Assembly (NCBI RefSeq): GCF_001273835.1
Contig: NZ_JHEI01000136.1
Location: forward strand, 372,001-436,000
Length of the DNA stretch: 64,000 bases
DNA from: Leucobacter celer subsp. astrifaciens
GTDB lineage: Bacteria; Actinomycetota; Actinomycetes; Actinomycetales; Microbacteriaceae
Direction of reading: 5' to 3'
The position numbers and the translations under genes were made by a program. The notes beneath the pieces are model-generated. The model saw only the letters and a program-made list of their open reading frames with translations. It was not told the origin of the DNA and made no database searches. Below, piece by piece: positions 44,812 through 53,332 of the stretch (within the stretch, counting starts at the first letter, position 1; every line of letters starts with the position of its first letter).

Positions 44812-45831
44812 ATGGGGGAACGGCCACGGAGCAGAGCGAAGCGCATACTGGGGCTGGTGCTGCTCCTCGCAGCGATCGGACTGCTCGTCTTCAGCGTGAC
44901 GCACCGTCAGGAGATCCGGGACCACCTCTCCGCCCAGGGTTTCGAGTCGAGCCCCCGGGTGGAGCAGGTGCTCGTCGAACTGCGGCTCACCGGGGCCGGC
45001 GAGCGCATCTTCCTGGCGACGCGTCCGACCATCGACGGCAGCGGCCATTTCAACGAGCAGTGCGCCGGCGTCGACCACTCGGAACAGGGGCACGTGCTGG
45101 GGTGCTACAAGGCTGATCGAATCCACCTCTTCGACGTGACCGATGACCGGATTCAGGGAATCGTCGAGGTCACGGCGGCCCACGAGCTGCTCCACGCCGC
45201 ATACGGTCGCCTGGGCGAGGGCGATCGCATCGCGCTGGGCGAGAAGCTGCGTCAGGAATTCGAGCGTCTCGCGGCTGAGGATCCGGAACTCAGGGAGCGC
45301 ATGTCGGTGTACGAGCATCTCTCCGACGCCGCCTTCGCCAACGAACTGCACTCGGTGCTCGGTACCGAGGTGAGCGAACTGCCCCCGTGGCTGGAGAAGC
45401 ACTATGCGCAGTGGTTCGAGGATCGCGGAGCGCTGGTCGCGCGTTTCGAGGAGTACCACTCGGTGTTCCTCGAACTGCAGAATCAGGCCGATGGGCTGAA
45501 GAGCGAGATGTCGACGCTGCGCGAGGACGTGGAGCGCCGCAAGGCCGACTACGACCAGGAGGTGGCTGCCTTCAATACCGCCGCCGCCGATTTCTCGGCG
45601 CGCAACAAGCGTTCGGAGTTCTCCGAGAAACCGGAGGAGTTCGAGCGGATCAGGAATGAACTCGAGGCCAGGCGGGCCGATCTCGAGCGGACGCTCGAGG
45701 CCCTGCAGGCCGACATCGATCACTACAACGGCCTGCGGGATCAGCTCGCGACGCTGAGCGAGATCAGCTCGGAACTGGACCAGCAGCTCAACAGCGACCT
45801 CGCCCCTGTTACGACACGCCCGGACGATTGA
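44812..45831 (+). CDS. Membrane-anchored HExxH metalloprotease-like protein with a long coiled coil
   Basis: 339 residues. One N-terminal helix (ILGLVLLLAAIGLLVFSVTH) anchors it with the bulk outside. Residues 124-128 are HELLH in VEVTAAHELLHAAYGRLGEG, a zinc-peptidase motif, with E..Y..LSDAAFANELHSVLG downstream offering a third ligand. From about residue 205 to the end it is a long charged coiled coil (LRNELEARRADLERTL-type heptads). I do not know a named family for the full protein; a surface protease or a cell-envelope binding protein is possible. TACGGT (44800-44805) ends six bases before the ATG. Confidence 0.75.
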   Translation: MGERPRSRAKRILGLVLLLAAIGLLVFSVTHRQEIRDHLSAQGFESSPRVEQVLVELRLTGAGERIFLATRPTIDGSGHFNEQCAGVDHSEQGHVLGCYKADRIHLFDVTDDRIQGIVEVTAAHELLHAAYGRLGEGDRIALGEKLRQEFERLAAEDPELRERMSVYEHLSDAAFANELHSVLGTEVSELPPWLEKHYAQWFEDRGALVARFEEYHSVFLELQNQADGLKSEMSTLREDVERRKADYDQEVAAFNTAAADFSARNKRSEFSEKPEEFERIRNELEARRADLERTLEALQADIDHYNGLRDQLATLSEISSELDQQLNSDLAPVTTRPDD

Positions 45832-45937
45832 GCGTGATCCCGCGAGAACATGCCGAACGGGCGGAGGGCGCCACGACCACCCGTCAATCCGTGTATTATC
45901 GTTCGGGTTGGTGCGGATCGCAGATCCTGCAGCACAC

Positions 45938-46010
45938 GGGCGATTGGCGCAGTTGGTAGCGCGCTTCCTTCACACGGAAGAGGTCATCAGTTCGAGTCTG
46001 GTATCGCCCA
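45938..46010 (+). tRNA. tRNA-Val (anticodon CAC)
   Basis: Acceptor GGGCGAT with ATCGCCC, D-arm GCGC..GCGC, anticodon arm CTTCC-TTCACAC-GGAAG, T-arm ATCAG-TTCGAGT-CTGGT with one G-U pair. Discriminator A; CCA is not encoded. A terminator follows. Confidence 0.95.
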
Positions 46011-46015
46011 CAGAG

Positions 46016-46047
46016 AAAAGGCCCCGGCGGAATCGTCGGGGCCTTTT
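46016..46047 (+). terminator. Terminator of tRNA-Val(CAC)
   Basis: AAAAGGCCCCG pairs with CGGGGCCTTTT. The T run on both sides makes it usable from the convergent ATPase gene too. Confidence 0.9.
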
Positions 46048-46072
46048 GCGCGCGGGACCACCGGCGCCGAGC

Positions 46073-46873
46073 TCATTCCGCCAGCAGATGCCGGAGGTAG
46101 CGCTCGGGCGCCTCGAGGTACCTGCGGTGGTGCTGCACGAGCTCGAGTTCCTCCCAGCTCGTCTCGCGGATGCCCCAGTCCCCGAGCTCGAGGATCGTGG
46201 CTCCCGGGAGCGAGGTCAGAACCGGCGAGTGCGTTGCGCAGAGCACCTGCGTACCGCGAGACCTCATGCGGTCCAACGCGGTCACCCAGCTCAGAAGGGA
46301 CTGGAAGGAGAGCCCGGCCTCCGGCTCGTCGAGCAGGGCGAGACCCGTCACGAACTGCTCGGGGTCGAGCTTCTCCGCGAGGAGCTCGTTGAAGGACTCC
46401 CCGTGGCTCATCCGATGGAAAGCCGGATCCGGTCCGCCGATGTCCTCCAGGTACGAGTAGTAGCCGTGCATGGTCTCTGCGCGGAGGAAGAAGCCCCACC
46501 TGGAGGACTGCAGTCCGTGCTCGATCCGCAGCCACTCGCCGAGGGGCGACTCCGTGCGCCACGTCGCTCGGCCGCCGTTCGTGCTCCCGCCCTCGGCGGG
46601 CAGTCCCGCCGCCTCTGCGATCCCTTCGAGCAGCGTGCTCTTGCCGGAGCCGTTCTCGCCGACGAGGAACGTCACGCCCGCGGTGAACTCCCATCCGCCG
46701 TTTCTGCGGACGCCGTCGAGGAAGGCTCGGATCGCCGGCACCGTCGCCGGCCACGCATGCTCATCGATCGCCGCGTCTCCGTGCACGTGCACGCGCCGGA
46801 TCCTGCGGGAGTCGGTCTGCCAATCGTCGGCGTCTCGCATTCGAGCCCCTGACATCTCCGTGTTTCGAGTCAT
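46073..46873 (-). CDS. AAA-family (ABC-like) ATPase of unknown role
   Basis: A 266-residue stand-alone ATPase of the SMC/ABC-related predicted-ATPase group. Walker A is [20 protein letters not shown] near 70, the signature-like motif is [17 protein letters not shown], Walker B is [20 protein letters not shown] and the H-switch is [20 protein letters not shown]. No nuclease (TOPRIM) or other effector domain is attached or adjacent, unlike Gabija or OLD systems, so I do not call it a defence gene. Its ATG has no clear Shine-Dalgarno; later starts such as ATG at MRDADDW are possible. Confidence 0.82.
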   Translation of the reverse strand: MTRNTEMSGARMRDADDWQTDSRRIRRVHVHGDAAIDEHAWPATVPAIRAFLDGVRRNGGWEFTAGVTFLVGENGSGKSTLLEGIAEAAGLPAEGGSTNGGRATWRTESPLGEWLRIEHGLQSSRWGFFLRAETMHGYYSYLEDIGGPDPAFHRMSHGESFNELLAEKLDPEQFVTGLALLDEPEAGLSFQSLLSWVTALDRMRSRGTQVLCATHSPVLTSLPGATILELGDWGIRETSWEELELVQHHRRYLEAPERYLRHLLAE

Positions 46874-46935
46874 GCGTTCAGACTCGCCCGCACCACTGAC
46901 ATCGGGCGGTCGCGCAGCAGGTCGGTCCGGGCGAC

Positions 46936-46941
46936 TAGAAT
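46936..46941 (+). promoter_or_regulatory. thrS -10 box
   Basis: TAGAAT; GGAG at 46968-46971 serves the GTG at 46979. The leader is too short for a T-box. Confidence 0.5.
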
Positions 46942-46978
46942 CGTCGGGTCAGCTGTTCCCTCCCGAAGGAGCTCACCC

Positions 46979-48946
46979 GTGGCCGATGGCTTCTCCCTGT
47001 TCACCGATCGTTCGATCGTCGCGATGCGCGTCAACGGCGAGCTGCGCGACCTCGCGGCGGAGGTGACGGACACCGACACGGTGGAGCCCATCACGATCGA
47101 CTCGGAGGACGGGCTCAACATCCTGCGGCACTCGGCCGCCCACGTGCTCGCGCAGGCGGTGCAGCGGATCAACCCCGAGGTCAGGCTCGGCATCGGGCCG
47201 CCCATCACCGACGGGTTCTACTACGACTTCGATCCGGCCGAGCCCTTCACCCCCGAGGATCTGAAGGCGATCTCGGCCGAGATGCAGAAGATCGTGAAGC
47301 AGGGGCAGCGCTTCGTCCGCCGCGTCGTCACCGAGGACGAGGCGCGCGCGGAACTGGCGAACGAGCCCTACAAGCTCGAGCTGATCGGGTTGAAGGGCGG
47401 CGCGGAGGCGGGAGCCGACAACGAAAGTGTCGAGGTCGGCGGCGCCGAGCTCACCATCTACGACAACGTCGATCCGAAGACCGGCGAGCTCTGCTGGAAG
47501 GACCTCTGCCGAGGCCCGCACCTGCCGAGCACCCGCATGATCGGCAACGGCTGGGCGCTCATGCGCAGCGCCGGCGCGTACTGGCGCGGCAGCGAGAAGA
47601 ACCCGATGCTGCAGCGCATCTACGGGACTGCGTGGCCCACCAAGGACGAGCTGCGCGCCTACCAGACCAGGCTCGAGGAGGCCGCGAAGCGCGACCACCG
47701 CAAACTGGGCGTCGAACTCGACCTGTTCAGCTTCCCCGACGAGATCGGATCGGGCCTCGCGGTGTTCCACCCCAAGGGCGGCATCATCCGGCACGAGATC
47801 GAGACGTTCATGCGCAGCGAGCTGCTGAAGAACGGCTACGATGTCGTCAACAGCCCGCACATCACCAAGGGCACCCTCTTCGAGACCAGCCAGCATCTCA
47901 ACTGGTACAAGGACGGCATGTTCCCGGCCATGCACCTCGACGAGGTGACCGACGACGAGGGCCACGTGGTCAAGCAGGGCCAGGACTACTACCTGAAGCC
48001 CATGAACTGCCCGTTCCACAACCTCATCTTCCGCGCCCGCGCCCGCAGCTATCGCGAGCTGCCGCTGCGCCTCGCCGAGTTCGGCACCGTCTACCGCTAC
48101 GAGAAGAGCGGCACCCTCTCGGGCCTCACCCGTGTGCGCGGCCTCACCCAGGACGACGCGCACATCTACGTCACCGACGAGCAGGTGCGCGACGAGGTCA
48201 AGCGACAGCTGGAGTTCGTGTTCGCGACGCTGCGCGCCTACGGCCTCGACGACTTCTACCTCGAGCTGTCGACGCGGGATCCCGAGAAGTCGGTGGGCTC
48301 TGACGAGCAGTGGGAGATCGCGACCGAGACGCTGCGCCAGGTCGGCGAGGAGTCGGGTCTCGAGCTGATCGCCGATCCGGGTGGCGCAGCCTTCTACGGC
48401 CCCAAGATCTCCGTTCAGGCGCGGGACGCGATCGGTCGCACCTGGCAGCTCTCGACCGTGCAGCTGGACTTCAACCAGCCCGAGCTGTTCGAGCTCGAGT
48501 ACGCCGCGGCCGATGGCACGCGCAAGCAGCCGGTGATGATCCACCGCGCACTGCTCGGTTCCGTGGAGCGCTTCTTCGCGATCCTGCTGGAGCACTACGC
48601 CGGCGCGTTCCCCGTGTGGCTCTCGCCCGTGCAGGTGGTCGGCATCCCCGTCGCCGAGCAGTACGGCGAGTACCTCGACGGCATCATCTCGCAGCTGCGC
48701 GAGCGCGGAGTGCGCGCCGAGGTGGATCACGGCGACGACCGCATGCCCAAGAAGATCCGCACGCACACCAAGGCCAAGGTGCCCTTCCAGCTCATCGCAG
48801 GCGAGGAGGATCGCGCCGCGGGCGCGGTCAGCTTCCGCTTCCGCGATGGGACGCAGATGAACGGCGTGCCCGTGAGCGAGGCGGTCGAGCGGATCGTGCG
48901 GTCGATCGCGACTCACGAGCAGGTGTCGACGGCGTGGACGGCGTAG
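46979..48946 (+). CDS. thrS: Threonyl-tRNA synthetase
   Basis: Charges tRNA-Thr with threonine. The 655 residues contain a short N-terminal TGS-like part, the editing domain with [14 protein letters not shown] near 57, then a class II core: [40 protein letters not shown] with the zinc-ligand Cys, motif 2 [20 protein letters not shown], and motif 3 [19 protein letters not shown]. The anticodon-binding domain follows, with [19 protein letters not shown]. The GTG start has GGAG upstream. It is followed by HIT, yebC and ruvC genes in the same direction, a common actinobacterial order. Confidence 0.97.
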   Translation: MADGFSLFTDRSIVAMRVNGELRDLAAEVTDTDTVEPITIDSEDGLNILRHSAAHVLAQAVQRINPEVRLGIGPPITDGFYYDFDPAEPFTPEDLKAISAEMQKIVKQGQRFVRRVVTEDEARAELANEPYKLELIGLKGGAEAGADNESVEVGGAELTIYDNVDPKTGELCWKDLCRGPHLPSTRMIGNGWALMRSAGAYWRGSEKNPMLQRIYGTAWPTKDELRAYQTRLEEAAKRDHRKLGVELDLFSFPDEIGSGLAVFHPKGGIIRHEIETFMRSELLKNGYDVVNSPHITKGTLFETSQHLNWYKDGMFPAMHLDEVTDDEGHVVKQGQDYYLKPMNCPFHNLIFRARARSYRELPLRLAEFGTVYRYEKSGTLSGLTRVRGLTQDDAHIYVTDEQVRDEVKRQLEFVFATLRAYGLDDFYLELSTRDPEKSVGSDEQWEIATETLRQVGEESGLELIADPGGAAFYGPKISVQARDAIGRTWQLSTVQLDFNQPELFELEYAAADGTRKQPVMIHRALLGSVERFFAILLEHYAGAFPVWLSPVQVVGIPVAEQYGEYLDGIISQLRERGVRAEVDHGDDRMPKKIRTHTKAKVPFQLIAGEEDRAAGAVSFRFRDGTQMNGVPVSEAVERIVRSIATHEQVSTAWTA

Positions 48947-48951
48947 AGTCG

Positions 48952-49476
48952 GTGCGCGACTCCGGCGCCGTGGGGACGCCGGACGACATGCAGCGCCTGT
49001 GGGTGCCGCACCGCATGGTGTACGTGGCGGATCACCATCAGCCCGGTCGCTCGGACTGCCCGTTCTGCGCGGCGCCCGAGCGCAGCGACGAGGACGCCCT
49101 GATCGTGGCGCGCGGCCGCACCGCGTACGTGCTGCTGAACCTCTTCCCCTACAACAACGGGCACATGATGGTGTGCCCCTACCGCCACATCTCCCAATAC
49201 GATGAGGCCTCGGCCGAAGAGATCGCGGAGATCGGCGAGCTGACGCAGATCGCCATGCGCGTGGCCCGCGGGGTGATGAACTGCGACGGTTTCAACATCG
49301 GCATGAATCAGGGCGAGATCGCAGGTGCCGGGATTGCGGCGCACCTGCATCAGCACATCGTGCCCCGCTGGGCCTCCGATTCGAACTTCTTCCCGATCAT
49401 CGCCAAGACCAAGGCCCTGCCCCAGCTGCTGGGCGACGTGCGCGAGGCGATTGCGGCGGCCTGGCCGCATCCGTAG
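48952..49476 (+). CDS. HIT-family nucleotide hydrolase/phosphorylase (Ap4A phosphorylase-like)
   Basis: About 174 residues. The HIT signature GIAAHLHQHIVPRWASDSNF (HxHxH) is clear, with CPFCAAPERSDEDALIV before and LFPYNNGHMMVCPYRHISQY in the middle. This resembles mycobacterial Rv2613c, an Ap4A phosphorylase encoded downstream of thrS, which suits the context because aminoacyl-tRNA synthetases make Ap4A as a by-product. The start is uncertain: GTG at 48952 just after the thrS stop is chosen; GTG at 48934 would overlap thrS by 13 bases. Confidence 0.85.
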   Translation: MRDSGAVGTPDDMQRLWVPHRMVYVADHHQPGRSDCPFCAAPERSDEDALIVARGRTAYVLLNLFPYNNGHMMVCPYRHISQYDEASAEEIAEIGELTQIAMRVARGVMNCDGFNIGMNQGEIAGAGIAAHLHQHIVPRWASDSNFFPIIAKTKALPQLLGDVREAIAAAWPHP

Positions 49477-49530
49477 CGCGCACCTCCTAGACTTACCTAC
49501 CGATTCGACTTTCAGGAAAGAGGAGCTCCC

Positions 49531-50295
49531 GTGTCCGGACACTCCAAGTGGGCGACCACCAAGCACAAGAAGGCCATCATCGATTCGCGGCGCGCGAAGG
49601 CCTTCGCCAAGTACATCAAGAACATCGAGGTCGCCGCGCGCATCGGCGGCGCCGACCTCTCGGGCAACCCGACGCTCGTCGACGCCGTGCAGAAGGCCAA
49701 GAAGAACTCGGTCCCCGGTGACAACATCGATCGCGCGATCAAGCGCGGCGCAGGCCTCGACGGCGACGCCGTCGAGTACATGACGATCATGTACGAGGGC
49801 TACGGCCCCAACGGTGTCGCCCTCATGATCGAGTGCCTCACCGACAACAAGAACCGGGCCGCCGCCGAGGTCCGCACCGCGCTCAGCCGCAACGGCGGTA
49901 CCCTCGCCGATCCCGGCAGCGTGGCCTACAACTTCGCGCGCAAGGGCGTCATCACCGTTCCCGCCGAGGGCACGACCGAGGATGACGTGCTCACCGCGGT
50001 GCTGGAGGCCGGCGCGGAGGAGGTCAACGAGACCCCGAACGGCGAGGCGTTCGAGGTCATCACCGAGTCGTCGGAGCTCGTCGCCGCCCGTACCGCGCTC
50101 GTCGACGCCGGCATCGACTATGATTCGGCCGATGCGGAGTTCGTACCCAACCTCAAGGTGGGGATCGACGCCGATACCGCGCGGAAGGTCTTCCGGTTGA
50201 TCGACGCGCTCGAGGACAGCGATGACGTGCAGAACGTCTTCTCGAACTTCGACCTGAGCCCCGAGGTGCAGGCCGAGCTCGGGAACGACGAGTAG
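49531..50295 (+). CDS. yebC: YebC/PmpR-family regulatory protein
   Basis: 254 residues of the YebC/TACO1 family, with [20 protein letters not shown] at the start, [40 protein letters not shown] and [20 protein letters not shown]. Members act as transcription regulators or help translation of proline-rich stretches. The GTG at 49531 has AGAGGAG upstream. It precedes ruvC, its usual neighbour. Confidence 0.95.
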   Translation: MSGHSKWATTKHKKAIIDSRRAKAFAKYIKNIEVAARIGGADLSGNPTLVDAVQKAKKNSVPGDNIDRAIKRGAGLDGDAVEYMTIMYEGYGPNGVALMIECLTDNKNRAAAEVRTALSRNGGTLADPGSVAYNFARKGVITVPAEGTTEDDVLTAVLEAGAEEVNETPNGEAFEVITESSELVAARTALVDAGIDYDSADAEFVPNLKVGIDADTARKVFRLIDALEDSDDVQNVFSNFDLSPEVQAELGNDE

Positions 50296-50316
50296 CGCGA
50301 TCCGCGAGGCTGCGCT

Positions 50317-50919
50317 GTGAGGATCGTCGGGATCGACCCGGGACTCACCCGCTGCGGTGTCGGCATCGTGACCGCGGGGCCCTCTCGTAAGGTCTCCTTC
50401 GAGCATGTCGAGGTGCTCACGAGCACTGCCGATACCCCCCTGCCCGAGCGGATCCACCGGATCGGTTCGAGTATCGAGCGCCTGCTCGACGGCGAGAAGC
50501 CCGCGAGCATCGCGCTCGAGCGGGTGTTCGCCCAGGACAACGTCGCGAGCGTGATGGGTGTCGCCCAGATCAGCGGCGTCGTCATGTTCCTCGCCCAGCA
50601 GCGCGGGATCCCCGTCGCGCTGTACACCCCGAACGAGGTGAAGGCGCAGGTGACCGGGTACGGCAGCGCCGACAAGGCGCAGGTGACCGCGATGGTCACG
50701 CGGCTGCTGGGGCTCGGGGCACCGCCCAAACCCGCGGACGCCGCCGACGCGCTGGCCCTGGCGATCACGCACGCGTGGCACCTCGGCCGGGGCGGGGCGG
50801 CGAGCCGCATGGAGCGCTTCGACCGGCCGTCCGCGACGCCCGGGGGAGAGACTCCCGCGCAGCGCGCCTGGCGGGAGGCCGAGTCGAAGCTCGGCCGTCG
50901 GCGCGGCGCCCGTACCTGA
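50317..50919 (+). CDS. ruvC: Crossover junction endodeoxyribonuclease RuvC
   Basis: Resolves Holliday junctions during recombination. The 200 residues carry the catalytic acidic residues: Asp7 in RIVGIDPGLTRCGVG, Glu in IALERVFAQDN, and the late Asp pair in PPKPADAADALALAITHAW. The basic C-terminal tail (AWREAESKLGRRRGART) is extended. ruvA and ruvB, which normally follow, are absent here; the next gene is a TRIC-type channel on the other strand, so the ruv locus is split in this genome. Confidence 0.95.
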   Translation: MRIVGIDPGLTRCGVGIVTAGPSRKVSFEHVEVLTSTADTPLPERIHRIGSSIERLLDGEKPASIALERVFAQDNVASVMGVAQISGVVMFLAQQRGIPVALYTPNEVKAQVTGYGSADKAQVTAMVTRLLGLGAPPKPADAADALALAITHAWHLGRGGAASRMERFDRPSATPGGETPAQRAWREAESKLGRRRGART

Positions 50920-50936
50920 GCACGGGCGGATCTCCG

Positions 50937-51740
50937 TCAGCGGGGAGCGGGCGGATCCTCGTCTGCGTCGCGGTCGTCGGCGCGGTGGTCCGGGTCGTCG
51001 GTCTCGAACATCTCGTCGGGCAGTGTGATCGCTCCCGTGTGCAGCGCTTCCTCGATCGCCTGCTCCACCTGGCGCTGGCGTCGCAGCTGGATCCTGCTCA
51101 GCGCCCGCTGCTCGGGCAGGCTCCAACCGAAGCGCACCGAGAGCAGCCGGACCGCGGCGGTGACGACGACGCACACGATGCCCGCGATGAACACCTCGAC
51201 GCCGAAGGCCTGCAGCACGACGAGCACGGCGACGCCGGCGAGGCTCGCGACGGCGTAGAGCGATCCCACGTGCATGAGTCCGATCGGTATGTTGAGCATC
51301 AGGTCTCGGAGCACGCCGCCGCCGACCGCGGCGACCGTGCCGATGAAGATCGCCGGGACGACGGGAAGACCCATCGCGAGCGCCTTGGTCACACCGATCG
51401 CGCCGAACATTCCGATGCTCAGCGCGTCGAGCAGCGTGATCACCGGATCCACCTTCTGCAGCAGCCGCGGCAGCAGCATGCCGATGAAGGCGGCGCCCGT
51501 CGCGACGATGAGGTAGTGGTTCACGCTGAGCGTGGCCGGGGCGATACCGAGCAGGATGTCGCGGAGGAATCCGCCGCCGATGCCCGATGCGATGCCGATG
51601 ATCGCGACGCCCAGCAGGTCGATGCGTTTGAAACCGGCCGCGAAGAGCGCGCCCTGCAGGCTCCCCACACCGACCGCGACGAGGTCGACTGCGAGCGGGA
51701 TGTGAAAGGTGTCGGCGAGCACCCGACCATTCTCCCGCAT
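50937..51740 (-). CDS. TRIC-type cation channel family protein (UPF0126)
   Basis: 267 residues with seven helices in two internal repeats. Each repeat has the glycine motif: [20 protein letters not shown] and [20 protein letters not shown]. The family includes bacterial TRIC potassium channels. The C-terminal 70 residues are charged and cytoplasmic. The ATG at 51740 is only 16 bases from the divergent recO start, with the shared AT-rich GATAAT/ATTATC between them. Overlapping longer frames on this strand are unsupported. Confidence 0.88.
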   Translation of the reverse strand: MRENGRVLADTFHIPLAVDLVAVGVGSLQGALFAAGFKRIDLLGVAIIGIASGIGGGFLRDILLGIAPATLSVNHYLIVATGAAFIGMLLPRLLQKVDPVITLLDALSIGMFGAIGVTKALAMGLPVVPAIFIGTVAAVGGGVLRDLMLNIPIGLMHVGSLYAVASLAGVAVLVVLQAFGVEVFIAGIVCVVVTAAVRLLSVRFGWSLPEQRALSRIQLRRQRQVEQAIEEALHTGAITLPDEMFETDDPDHRADDRDADEDPPAPR

Positions 51741-51756
51741 GCGGGATAATCGTGGT
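51741..51756. promoter_or_regulatory. Shared promoter spacer of recO and the TRIC gene
   Basis: GATAAT (51745-51750) ends six bases before the recO GTG at 51757, suggesting a leaderless message. The reverse strand reads ATTATCCCGC up to the TRIC ATG. TCTCCCGCATGCGGGA is a near palindrome over the TRIC start. Confidence 0.5.
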
Positions 51757-52479
51757 GTGCCCCTGTATCGCGAAGAAGGCGTTGTGCTCCGCACGCACAA
51801 GCTGGGCGAGGCCGACCGCATCGTCACCCTGCTGACTCGCGGTCGGGGCCTGCTGCGCGCCGTGGCGAAGGGCGTGCGACGCACCTCGTCGAAGTTCGGT
51901 GCGAGGCTCGAGCCGTTCATGGTCGCCGACATCCAGTGCTTCGAGGGCCGCACACTCGACACCATCACGCAGGCGGAGACGCTGGGAGCGTACGGTCCCT
52001 CGATCAGCGCCGACTACGACCGGTACCGAGCGGGCAGCGCGATCGTGGAGACCGCCGAGCGGCTGGCCGAGGGGGAGACCTCACGAGAGTTCTACGCGCT
52101 GCTCGTGGGGGCGCTGCGCACGCTCGCCGCGGGCCGGATCCCGCCGGATCTCGTGCGCGACGGCTACGTGCTGCGCGCGATGTCGCTCGCGGGGTGGACG
52201 CCCGGTTTCGCGGCCTGCGTGCGCTGCGGGGCGCCCGGGCCGCACACGGCGGTCGCGGTGCAGCTCGGAGGGGTGGTCTGCGAGGACTGCAGGCCCCCGG
52301 GATCGCCGCGGCTCGACCCCGGCAGCATCGTGCTGCTCTCGGCGCTGCTCGCCGGGGACTGGGACACCGCGCTCGCTTCCTCGGAGCGAGAGCGGGGGCA
52401 GGCGGCCGGGATCGCCGCGGCCTACACGCAGTGGCACCTCGAGCGCGGGTTGCGCTCCTTCAGCGCTCCGCGGGCATAA
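51757..52479 (+). CDS. recO: DNA repair protein RecO
   Basis: Loads RecA on SSB-coated DNA with RecR. The 240 residues start [20 protein letters not shown] with the OB-fold ([34 protein letters not shown]). The helical region follows, then a four-cysteine zinc finger ([19 protein letters not shown]). The GTG start lacks a Shine-Dalgarno but lies six bases after GATAAT. uppS follows after ten bases, a standard pairing. Confidence 0.94.
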   Translation: MPLYREEGVVLRTHKLGEADRIVTLLTRGRGLLRAVAKGVRRTSSKFGARLEPFMVADIQCFEGRTLDTITQAETLGAYGPSISADYDRYRAGSAIVETAERLAEGETSREFYALLVGALRTLAAGRIPPDLVRDGYVLRAMSLAGWTPGFAACVRCGAPGPHTAVAVQLGGVVCEDCRPPGSPRLDPGSIVLLSALLAGDWDTALASSERERGQAAGIAAAYTQWHLERGLRSFSAPRA

Positions 52480-52489
52480 ACTTTCACGC

Positions 52490-53272
52490 ATGCCCCAAGC
52501 CCCCGACACCCTCGTTCCGGTCGACTGGACCGGCGAGCAGCCCCCGAGCTTCACCGGCCCGCCGCCGCAGCACGTGGCGATCGTCATGGACGGGAACGGC
52601 CGCTGGGCCAATCGACGAGGCCTCCCGCGCGTCGAGGGGCATCGCATGGGGGAGCAGGCGCTGCTCGACGTGGTGGCGGGAGCCATCCAGGCGGGCGTGA
52701 AGCACCTGAGCGTGTACGCCTTCTCCACCGAGAACTGGCGTCGATCGCCCGACGAGGTGCGTTTCCTGATGGGCTTCAACCGCGACGTGCTGCGCCGCCG
52801 CAGAGCTCAGCTCGACGCCTGGAACGTGCGGATGCGCTGGGCCGGCCGCAAACCGCGCCTATGGGGGTCGGTGATCAGCGAGCTGCAGGCTTCCGAGCGC
52901 GCTACGGCCGGCAACACCGGGCTCACCCTGACGATGTGCGTCAACTACGGAGGGCGCAACGAGCTCACCGACGCGATGCGCTCCATCGCGGCCGATGTCA
53001 AGGCCGGCAGGCTGTCGCCGAACGGGATCACCGAGCGCACGATCGAACGGCACCTCTACGTGCCGGAGCTCCCGGACGTCGATCTCTTCCTGCGCAGCTC
53101 CGGTGAGCAGCGCACGAGCAACTTCATGCTCTGGCAGTCGGCCTACGCCGAGATGGTGTTCCTCGACACGCTCTGGCCGGACTTCGGCCGGGGGGAGCTG
53201 TGGCGCGCGATCCAGATCTACCACTCGCGCGACCGTCGTTTCGGAGGCGCGGTGGATCAGCCGACCGGATGA
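52490..53272 (+). CDS. uppS: Isoprenyl (undecaprenyl-type) diphosphate synthase
   Basis: Cis-prenyltransferase that makes the C50-55 lipid carrier for cell-wall precursors. The 260 residues contain all conserved regions: [20 protein letters not shown] with the catalytic Asp, [43 protein letters not shown] and [20 protein letters not shown]. The start ATG lies seven bases after TAAACT (52477-52482), which also contains the recO stop, so it may have its own leaderless transcript besides read-through from recO. Product chain length is not readable from sequence. Confidence 0.95.
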   Translation: MPQAPDTLVPVDWTGEQPPSFTGPPPQHVAIVMDGNGRWANRRGLPRVEGHRMGEQALLDVVAGAIQAGVKHLSVYAFSTENWRRSPDEVRFLMGFNRDVLRRRRAQLDAWNVRMRWAGRKPRLWGSVISELQASERATAGNTGLTLTMCVNYGGRNELTDAMRSIAADVKAGRLSPNGITERTIERHLYVPELPDVDLFLRSSGEQRTSNFMLWQSAYAEMVFLDTLWPDFGRGELWRAIQIYHSRDRRFGGAVDQPTG

Positions 53273-53332
53273 CGGTGCTGCAGGCGGGGCGAGAGCGCTC
53301 GCGCGGGCTGGGGGGGGGCTGCGGTCGCGCGG

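Noticed and set aside
46073-46873. AAA ATPase as part of a Gabija- or OLD-like defence system
   Set aside because: No TOPRIM, helicase or nuclease domain is fused or adjacent; neighbours are a tRNA and thrS.
46874-46978. T-box or other leader riboswitch before thrS
   Set aside because: The leader after the -10 box is under 40 bases and has no specifier or antiterminator elements.
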